NCBI RefSeq assembly: GCF_900129995.1 | Contig: NZ_FQXO01000013.1 | Span: forward strand, 1-53,290 | Source: Caloranaerobacter azorensis DSM 13643 | Lineage (GTDB): Bacteria; Bacillota; Clostridia; Tissierellales; Thermohalobacteraceae | Reading direction: 5' to 3' | DNA: 53,290 nt | Shown: positions 47,139-53,290 of the stretch, piece by piece | Layout: every line of letters begins with the position of its first letter | Numbering within the stretch: the stretch's first letter is position 1 | Translations under genes and position numbers: made by a program | The notes under the pieces: model-generated | What the model saw: the letters and a program-made list of their open reading frames with translations, nothing else | The model's database searches: none | What the model was told of the DNA's origin: nothing

Positions 47139-48086
47139 CTAAGAAAATACGCCATAAAGCAGTGTTATATATCCAATATAAACCAGTAGTAATATTAAAC
47201 TATTTAACCTAGTAACTCTATTTCTTTTTATTAATGGGATTATTAATAATAACATCAATATTAATGCTACTAGAAAATCAAAATAAATATTTTGTTCTAG
47301 AAGTTTTAAAGGTGTTAATATGCCTGAAATCCCAATCACTAATGTTATATTTAAAACATTAGCTCCTATTATATTCCCTATAGATAAACTTCCATGTCCT
47401 TTTCTTAATGCAGTAATAGCTGTAACCAATTCTGGCAGTGAAGTGCCTAATGCAATAAGTGTAAGGCTTATAATTGCTTCTGGAATTCCTAAATATCCTG
47501 CTAAAATAACACCATTATCTATAAGCAAATTAGCACCGATTAATATAGCAGTTATTCCAAATATAAAACTTATTGCAATTTTAATTATCTCTTTAGGCAA
47601 AATCTTTTTACTACTCCTATTTGATACTAATACCCTTCTGTTTTTAACGCTATAAGAATTATATATTACATATATTATAAAAAGTATTATCAATATTATT
47701 GAATCAACTCTATCAATAGAACCATTAAACCCTAATATAAAAAGTAATATCATATATATAGTCATTAAAAAAGCTTTTCCACTAAACAGTCTTTTATCTA
47801 TCTTACTAGGCATAATAACGTTAGTGAGTCCTAATATTAATCCTATATTACATATAATAGAACCTATGGCATTACCTACACTCATTGTACTATGTCCTTT
47901 TATTGCAGCTGTTGCAGAAACCATAATCTCTGGTGAAGTAGTTGCTATACTTACCAATGTAGCTCCTATAAATGCTTCTGGTAAACCAGATATTTTTGCT
48001 ATTTTTACTGAAGAATCTACAAACCAATCTCCACCTTTTATAACTAAAATCAAACCAAATATAAATAATATTATTGAAGTAGACAA
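47139..48086 (-). CDS. Calcium/sodium antiporter (CaCA family, YrbG-like)
   Basis: 315 residues from a TTG start with AGGGTGAT upstream. About ten membrane helices in two repeats. Each repeat has the ion-binding alpha motif: ATTSPEIMVSATAAIKGHST with GNAIGSIICNIGLILG, and GTSLPELVTAITALRKGHGS with GNIIGANVLNITLVIG. These form the cation sites in the membrane. It is a single-gene unit. Confidence 0.92.
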   Translation of the reverse strand: MSTSIILFIFGLILVIKGGDWFVDSSVKIAKISGLPEAFIGATLVSIATTSPEIMVSATAAIKGHSTMSVGNAIGSIICNIGLILGLTNVIMPSKIDKRLFSGKAFLMTIYMILLFILGFNGSIDRVDSIILIILFIIYVIYNSYSVKNRRVLVSNRSSKKILPKEIIKIAISFIFGITAILIGANLLIDNGVILAGYLGIPEAIISLTLIALGTSLPELVTAITALRKGHGSLSIGNIIGANVLNITLVIGISGILTPLKLLEQNIYFDFLVALILMLLLIIPLIKRNRVTRLNSLILLLVYIGYITLLYGVFS

Positions 48087-48317
48087 TATATATCACCCTA
48101 ACTTCATATTTTATTCATCTAATAAGTAATATAACTAATGCAACAAACATTTATCCGTTATAAAACAAATCCTTTAATTTTAATAATTTCAAAAAATTAC
48201 ATTTTATTGTATATAAATATAATAAAATATTCTTTCTAATGTGTAACAAATTCATAATAAATATCATATTATACTTATGCAAGGTATTTTAATTTTAACT
48301 ATTTGGGAGGATTAAAT

Positions 48318-48947
48318 GTGAATAAGTTACAAATAAATACACAAAAACAAATTAATATAGGTCCTCTTAATAATAAATTATTATTATTTGCAGCTCTAAT
48401 CTTTATGCCAAAACTAATTAATCAGAAATTTTCTTTACAGAATTTATCGAAAATATATATGTTTAATAATCTTGATAAAAAAATACACATTTTAAAGAAA
48501 ATAGGGCCTTATCTCCCTGAACAAATGATAGGTACATTAAATATTTTTATAGTTAATCTCGAAAAAATAAACAAAATAATAGGATTATATGAATTTATTA
48601 CAATAGGAAAAACTTTTGAACCAATAACTCCTGTAACTAATATAACGTCAAAAGAACGTATAAATAAAATATTTCAATCTTTACAGGAAGAAATTCCAGA
48701 TGATAAACTACTCACTATAAAGCCAATGTTAGATTTAATGATGAACATTGATAAATTCAAACCTATTATATCAACTCTAACCAAAATTTCTTCTGCAAAT
48801 GACAAATCAGAAATAAATATCGATGATATGATTGATTTAATAAAACCTATGCTTGGAGATGAAGAAGCAAAAAATATTGATAAAATGAAAGATATGCTTC
48901 AGATGATGGAATTACTTAGTGTATTAAATAGCAGTGATGAAAATTAA
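48318..48947 (+). CDS. Protein of unknown function, helical, with hydrophobic N-terminal segment
   Basis: 209 residues. The apparent TTG start at 48303 is the ribosome site itself; the GTG at 48318, with GGGAGG 7 bases before it, is the start. A hydrophobic stretch near residues 20-30 (NNKLLLFAALIFM) may lie in or against the membrane. The rest is helical, and the last 70 residues (MIDLIKPMLGDEEAKNIDKM then KDMLQMMELLSVL) resemble a repeated amphipathic helix. No family is recognised. It is a single-gene unit with a terminator. Confidence 0.7.
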   Translation: MNKLQINTQKQINIGPLNNKLLLFAALIFMPKLINQKFSLQNLSKIYMFNNLDKKIHILKKIGPYLPEQMIGTLNIFIVNLEKINKIIGLYEFITIGKTFEPITPVTNITSKERINKIFQSLQEEIPDDKLLTIKPMLDLMMNIDKFKPIISTLTKISSANDKSEINIDDMIDLIKPMLGDEEAKNIDKMKDMLQMMELLSVLNSSDEN

Positions 48948-48956
48948 TCTAAATAT

Positions 48957-49008
48957 AAAAAACTCCTCTCCAGGTCATATTTTATTTCCTAGAAAGGAGT
49001 TTTTATTT
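48957..49008 (+). terminator. Terminator after the 209-residue unknown gene
   Basis: AAAAACTCCT (48957-48966) and AGGAGTTTTT (48995-49004) form a 10-bp stem with a loop of 28 bases, followed by ATTTTC. Confidence 0.65.
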
Positions 49009-49132
49009 TCATTTTAAACATATTCAGTACAAATTATAATCTCATATTATATTCCGATTCTTATATATTTTATTTGAATTCTACGTTTAATCCTGTCTGT
49101 TTCTATAATTTCTAATACAAAATAAGAACTTT

Positions 49133-50035
49133 TTAACCGTTTAGTTTTTCTATAAGCAACTCCATATCTTTAGGCAATCGAGCAAATACTAATCTTCTTT
49201 CCTTTGTTCTAGGTGATATAAACTTGAGAGAATAAGAATGCAGTGCCTGTCTGTCAATTAATTGACTAGGTTTATTATATAGTGAATCTCCTATTATTGG
49301 GTGTCCTATATGACTTAAGTGAACTCTTATCTGATGAGTTCTACCTGTTTCTATATGTATTTCTAGCAATGTTGCATTTTTATAACGCTCTAATACTTTA
49401 TAATTTGTTATTGCTACTTTCCCATCTTCTAATACAGTTCTTTTTATAGAAACATCATTACATCTGCCTATAGCTTCTTTTATTGTACCTTCATCGTCTT
49501 TAACTATACCTTCAACTATAGCTAAATATCTCTTCTCCACTATATTAGATTCAAATTGCTTAGCTAATTGCTGATGGGCAAAAGGATTTTTAGCAATTAC
49601 AAGAATGCCAGACGTATCCATATCGAGTCTATTTACAAATCGTACCTTCTTTTTTATCTTTTTCTGCTTAAAATAATATGCAACACCATTCGCAATCGTA
49701 TTGTCCGGATGACTTTTAGTAGGATGAACAACTATTTTGGGGGGTTTATTTAATATAAGCAAATCAAAATCTTCATATATAATCTCTATTGGTATTGGCT
49801 GGGGCACATTTTCATCTGTTTCATCTTCCATTAAAATAGTTATTTTATCTCCCTTCCTAGCAATTTTATTAGTTTTTATTCTTGAACCATTCAAAAAAAC
49901 TGATTTAGTTCTTTCGAGTCTTTTTAAAAATCTATCTGAAATATTAAATTTATCTTTTAAAATCTCTTTTATCAACAAACCATCATCGTCTACATTAAAT
50001 TCAATTATGTTTTCATTTTCTTTAAATACGGTCAT
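49133..50035 (-). CDS. RluA-family 23S rRNA/tRNA pseudouridine synthase
   Basis: 300 residues. An N-terminal S4-type RNA-binding region (about 15-75, RFLKRLERTKSVFLNGSRIK) is followed by the catalytic domain with the active-site Asp in VNRLDMDTSGILVIAKN and the conserved ETGRTHQIRVHLSHIGHPII. It converts uridine to pseudouridine in RNA; the exact site (RluD-type or other) cannot be told. TTGGAGG precedes the ATG. It is divergent from nadK. Confidence 0.93.
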   Translation of the reverse strand: MTVFKENENIIEFNVDDDGLLIKEILKDKFNISDRFLKRLERTKSVFLNGSRIKTNKIARKGDKITILMEDETDENVPQPIPIEIIYEDFDLLILNKPPKIVVHPTKSHPDNTIANGVAYYFKQKKIKKKVRFVNRLDMDTSGILVIAKNPFAHQQLAKQFESNIVEKRYLAIVEGIVKDDEGTIKEAIGRCNDVSIKRTVLEDGKVAITNYKVLERYKNATLLEIHIETGRTHQIRVHLSHIGHPIIGDSLYNKPSQLIDRQALHSYSLKFISPRTKERRLVFARLPKDMELLIEKLNG

Positions 50036-50177
50036 AAGCTGCCTCCAATCTATTATGTTCTAGTTTGTTATTAAGATTAGTATTATTTTATGCTATAATT
50101 ATTATAGCATAGTAACTGCAAACAATATAATTAGCTCTATTGATTTAAATAATTAATTTTAAATTGGAGGGATAATT

Positions 50178-50996
50178 TTGTCCTTTGTAGGATTTGACAA
50201 TAATATAATTAATATTATACATAATGATAAAAAAGATTCTATTGAAACAGCTGAAATTTTGAAAAAAAAATTGATACAAAAAGGGTTCAAAATCACCAAT
50301 GGTTATGACTATACCGCCATATTGAACATTTGTATTGGCGGAGACGGCGCTTTTCTTAAAGCTGTTCATAATTACAACTTCCCTGATATACCTTTTATTG
50401 GAATAAATACGGGACATCTTGGTTTTTTTCAAGAAGTCTCTCCTGATAAAATAGACAATTTTATAGACAATCTAGTTAAAGGCAAATACAAAATTGAAGA
50501 AATCTTTCTCGTAGAAGCATTAATCTGTACTAGAACTAGCTGCATTGAATTGATTGGAATAAATGAAATTGCAATCAAAGGAATAGAATCGAAAACAATT
50601 CATCTCGATATATCAATCGATGATGCTTATTTGGAAAGACTTAGTGGCGATGGAGTGATAATATCCACTCCTGTTGGCAGTACTGCATATAGTTATTCTG
50701 CTGGTGGAAGCATAGTTCATTCATCATTAAAAACCCTTCAAATAACTCCTTTAGCCCCCCTGAATTCTAACGTTTATAGAGCATTAACTTCTAGTATAAT
50801 TGTGCCTGATAATATGCCCATTAAAATTAACCCTGAATACAGATTCGAAAATTCTATTCTAATTGTAGTAGATGGGCAGCAACATAAATTCGACAATATA
50901 GTTGAAATTAACTTCAAATTATCCGATATGACAATAAAAATGCTTACTTTAAAAAGTAAAAATTTTTGGAATAAAATAAAAGAAAAATTTTTATAA
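50178..50996 (+). CDS. nadK: NAD kinase
   Basis: 272 residues from a TTG start with GGAGGG 7 bases before it. It phosphorylates NAD to NADP in the cytoplasm. Signature motifs are present: IGGDGAFLKAVH (GGDG), GINTGHLGFFQE (NE/D-type loop region) and SGDGVIISTPVGSTAYSYSA then GGSIVHSS, followed by ITPLAPL. Its terminator is shared with pepF. Confidence 0.95.
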   Translation: MSFVGFDNNIINIIHNDKKDSIETAEILKKKLIQKGFKITNGYDYTAILNICIGGDGAFLKAVHNYNFPDIPFIGINTGHLGFFQEVSPDKIDNFIDNLVKGKYKIEEIFLVEALICTRTSCIELIGINEIAIKGIESKTIHLDISIDDAYLERLSGDGVIISTPVGSTAYSYSAGGSIVHSSLKTLQITPLAPLNSNVYRALTSSIIVPDNMPIKINPEYRFENSILIVVDGQQHKFDNIVEINFKLSDMTIKMLTLKSKNFWNKIKEKFL

Positions 50997-51008
50997 AAAT
51001 ATTTAGAA

Positions 51009-51029
51009 AAAGGCGGCAGTGCCGCCTTT
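51009..51029. terminator. Bidirectional terminator between nadK and pepF
   Basis: AAAGGCGGC (51009-51017), loop AGT, GCCGCCTTT (51021-51029): a perfect GC-rich 9-bp stem between two convergent genes. Confidence 0.85.
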
Positions 51030-51030
51030 A

Positions 51031-52833
51031 CTATAATAAACTCTCCATTTCATCAAGCAATTTATTAAATAATTTAAGGGCATTATCTACAGGCTGTGGT
51101 GTAGTCATATCTACTCCCGCCTTCTTAAGTACATTAATTGGATAATCTGAATTACCACTTTTTAAGAAATTAATATATCTGTCTACTGATTCTCTGCCTT
51201 CCTTTAAGATTTTCTGTGATAATGCTATAGCCGCAGAGAAACCAGTCGCATACTGATATACATAGAAATTATAATAAAAATGAGGAATTCTTGCCCATTC
51301 CATCGCTATCTCATCATCAATAACAATATCCGGTCCATAATACTTTCTATTCAATTCTTTATACATTCTACATAGACTATCGGCTGTTAACGACCTTCCA
51401 TTTTCTATTTCTTCATGAATCAATTTCTCAAATTCCGCAAACATAGTTTGTCTATAAACTGTCCCTCTAAACTGTTCTAAATAATGATTTAAAAGATATA
51501 GCTTTTCATCCTTATTTTTAGCCTTACTAATCATATACTCCATCAATATGGCTTCATTAACAGTAGATGCAACTTCTGCAACAAAAATACTATAATCACC
51601 ATATATATAAGGCTGATTTTCTCTTGAATAATAGCTATGCAAAGAATGTCCTAACTCATGCGCTAATGTAAATACGCTATCTAAATTATTTTGATAATTT
51701 AATAGTATAAATGGATATGAATCATATGTTCCCCAAGAATAGGCTCCACTTCTTTTACCTCTATTCTCATAAACGTCAATCCATCTCGAATTAAAACCTT
51801 CTTCAACTATTTCTATATATTCGTCTCCTAATGGTCTAAGACCTTCTAATACTATTTTCTTTCCTTCTTCATATGGTATTTCCATATCTATATCTTTAAC
51901 TAAAGGTGTATATAAATCGTACATATGTAGTTCGTCTAATCCAAGTACTTTCTTCCTTAACTTTACATATCTATACATCGAAGAAAGATTATCATGTACT
52001 GCTTTGATTAAATTATCATATACCTCAACAGGAATATTGTTAACATCAAGTGCAGCTTCTAATGAAGAATTATATTTCCTAACTTTACTATAAAAAATAT
52101 CTTTCTTTATGTTAGATGATAATGTTACAGCAAAAGTATTCCTATATTTATTATAAGTATCATATAACCCTTTGAATGCATCTTTTCTAACTCTTCTATC
52201 TTTACTCTCCATCAATTTTATGAAATTTCCATGAGTTATAGTAATCTCATTTCCTTTTTCATCTGTTATTGTTGGAAATTTCATATCAGCATTATTTAAC
52301 ATTCCAAATATTGTTTCAGGTGAATTAGCTAATTCTCCAGCCTGTGCAATTATAGCTTCTTCTTCTGGTGAAAGATAGTGTTTTTTCCTTCTTACTATTC
52401 TTTCAATATAATGTCTATATAATTTCAATCCTTCAACATTCTCAAAATAATCATTCAAAATACTTTCATCTATTAAAAGTATTTCTGGTACAATAAATGA
52501 AGTACTTTCTTCAACTTCTACCATTAAACTTGTTGCCCTGTCTGTTAAAGCTTGATACTTATCATTCCTTGTATCTTCATCTTTCCTCATTTTGGCATAT
52601 GTATAGACATTTTCAACTATTCTTAAAATTTTACTTTCTAATTCTAATACCTCCAATAATGTTTTTCCACTCTCCCCAACTCTATTCTTGTATTGCTTAA
52701 TTTGTTCAATAAGCTTTTTAACAATTTGAAAATCTTCTTCCCACTTCTCATCATTTTCATACATGCTTTCTAAATTCCATTTAAATTTTTCTTCAATTTG
52801 ATTCCTATCCTTAACATCTTTAGTACTGCTCAT
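51031..52833 (-). CDS. pepF: Oligoendopeptidase F (M3B family)
   Basis: 600 residues, the usual size. It is a cytoplasmic zinc endopeptidase cleaving oligopeptides of about 7-17 residues. The zinc site is FTLAHELGHSLHSYYS near residue 385, with the third ligand Glu in FVAEVASTVNEAI. The N-terminal helical domain (KWNLESMYENDEKWEEDFQI) is complete. GGAGG lies 8 bases before the ATG. It is the last gene before the right IS copy. Confidence 0.96.
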   Translation of the reverse strand: MSSTKDVKDRNQIEEKFKWNLESMYENDEKWEEDFQIVKKLIEQIKQYKNRVGESGKTLLEVLELESKILRIVENVYTYAKMRKDEDTRNDKYQALTDRATSLMVEVEESTSFIVPEILLIDESILNDYFENVEGLKLYRHYIERIVRRKKHYLSPEEEAIIAQAGELANSPETIFGMLNNADMKFPTITDEKGNEITITHGNFIKLMESKDRRVRKDAFKGLYDTYNKYRNTFAVTLSSNIKKDIFYSKVRKYNSSLEAALDVNNIPVEVYDNLIKAVHDNLSSMYRYVKLRKKVLGLDELHMYDLYTPLVKDIDMEIPYEEGKKIVLEGLRPLGDEYIEIVEEGFNSRWIDVYENRGKRSGAYSWGTYDSYPFILLNYQNNLDSVFTLAHELGHSLHSYYSRENQPYIYGDYSIFVAEVASTVNEAILMEYMISKAKNKDEKLYLLNHYLEQFRGTVYRQTMFAEFEKLIHEEIENGRSLTADSLCRMYKELNRKYYGPDIVIDDEIAMEWARIPHFYYNFYVYQYATGFSAAIALSQKILKEGRESVDRYINFLKSGNSDYPINVLKKAGVDMTTPQPVDNALKLFNKLLDEMESLL

Positions 52834-53007
52834 AAAAAATCCTCCTCCCTAATTTGATTAAAATTTACCTAACATTATTTTATACTTTATTGAAAAAGTT
52901 TTCCACTTCTCTCTTACTTATTGTTTACTATTTTCTTTTAAAAATCAGTAACTAATAATATACACCACTTTACAAGAAATAAAGAGTTAGCTTCCATAAA
53001 GTAGAAA

Positions 53008-53084
53008 AATCAGACATCTAAATCCTAGGAATACTAATCATAACTAAAAAAAAAATCTAGGAGATGTCTGATTATGATTAGTAT
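53008..53084 (+). promoter_or_regulatory. Interleaved inverted repeats over the transposase ribosome site and start
   Basis: A1 AATCAGACATCT (53008-53019) is the exact complement of A2 AGATGTCTGATT (53062-53073), extended by CCTAG/CTAGG. B1 ATACTAATCATAA (53031-53043) is the exact complement of B2 TTATGATTAGTAT (53072-53084). The order is A1-B1-A2-B2. A2 covers most of the AGGAG site (53059-53063) when extended; B2 covers the ATG (53074-53076). The stems are mutually exclusive unless a pseudoknot forms. A run of ten A lies between B1 and A2. Confidence 0.65.
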
Positions 53085-53290
53085 ATCCAAAAACTCTATA
53101 AAACAAACATTAAAACAATATTTATATGAATATAGACATATTTTTAAGAAGCGAAGCTTTAATATATTTTACTGGCTAATACTGTCAATACTTGCACTTG
53201 AAGAAGTAAGGTCAATAAAGTTTATATACGATAACTTTATAAAAAAATATACGGTCAAAACTTTGAATTCACTATATTATTTTTTATCCT
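53074..53290 (+). CDS. Probable transposase, N-terminal fragment (cut by window edge)
   Basis: First 72 codons of the same protein as at the left edge, here on the plus strand, with AGGAG ten bases before the ATG. It includes LILSILALEEVRSIKFIYDN, a hydrophobic-to-charged stretch that recalls the N-terminal region of DDE transposases in clostridial IS elements. The family cannot be assigned from this fragment. Confidence 0.65.
   Translation, partial: MISISKNSIKQTLKQYLYEYRHIFKKRSFNIFYWLILSILALEEVRSIKFIYDNFIKKYTVKTLNSLYYFLS

Larger units (their letters stand above)
52962..53290 (+). mobile_element. Right copy of the insertion sequence end (partial, runs off the window)
   Basis: Exact reverse complement of bases 1-329, beginning at ACACCACTTTACAAG. 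Short TAAAG/CTTTA repeats lie within the first 40 bases of the terminus. The element reads left to right here, so the two copies face away from the intervening segment. See the left copy for limits. Confidence 0.85.

Noticed and set aside
50145-50432. Minus-strand frame of 95 codons opposite nadK
   Set aside because: It overlaps the clear NAD kinase N-terminus and has no family features.
1-53290. The whole window as a composite transposon bounded by inverted IS copies
   Set aside because: The interior is dominated by core chromosomal genes (addAB, sbcCD, nadK, degSU, 6S RNA). The IS copies more likely mark assembly breaks than a mobile unit.

Overview
The window is a 53.3-kb stretch of very AT-rich, gene-dense DNA. 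Codon use, strong AGGAGG-type ribosome sites, TTG and GTG starts, and gene content (addBA-sbcDC, degSU, spoVB, bactofilin-M23, a Gram-positive-type 6S RNA) point to a low-GC, probably spore-forming anaerobic Firmicute of the Clostridia/Tissierellia type. This assignment is an inference from gene content and composition only. Most genes lie on the minus strand and are ordinary chromosomal genes.

Both ends are the same sequence. Bases 1-329 are the exact reverse complement of bases 52962-53290. Each end carries the left end of an insertion sequence and the first 72 codons of what is probably its transposase, reading off the edge of the window. The window therefore looks like the chromosome between two oppositely oriented copies of one IS, cut where the repeat begins.

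Layout, left to right. 0.4-14.6 kb (minus): a recombination/repair operon addB-addA-sbcD-sbcC with overlapping genes, followed by an Xaa-Pro aminopeptidase and a YARHG lipoprotein. 14.9-16.0 kb: an Hsp20 chaperone and a HAD phosphatase. 16.2-18.4 kb: a run of broken genes (a methyltransferase and an alpha/beta hydrolase, each with one in-frame stop, and a collapsed permease locus). 18.5-21.7 kb: a PAP2 membrane phosphatase, a divergent LysR regulator and an M18 aminopeptidase. 21.8-25.1 kb: the DegS-DegU two-component pair, a small exported protein, CheW and a UPF0291 protein. 25.2-28.8 kb: HutH, ThpR, a YkuS-type protein and a LacI regulator. 28.9-34.3 kb: one 1791-residue signalling protein joining a degenerate kinase, a STAND-like ATPase, TPRs, GAF domains and an apparently intact diguanylate cyclase. 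34.4-37.8 kb: MarR-MATE and, divergent, M23 peptidase-bactofilin. 37.8-44.5 kb: a lipid kinase, a DUF4438 protein paired with a large unknown membrane protein, a PHP phosphatase, a zinc-ribbon protein and a SpoVB-like flippase. 44.5-44.7 kb: a 6S RNA gene on the minus strand. 44.8-52.8 kb: an FtsH-type protease, two unknown small proteins, a Ca/Na exchanger, an RluA-type pseudouridine synthase, NAD kinase and oligoendopeptidase F.

No tRNA, rRNA, CRISPR array, phage gene or obvious defence island was seen. The most unusual items are the pseudokinase-diguanylate cyclase hub protein, the interleaved (mutually exclusive) base-paired leader over the transposase start, and the cluster of decayed genes at 16.2-18.4 kb.
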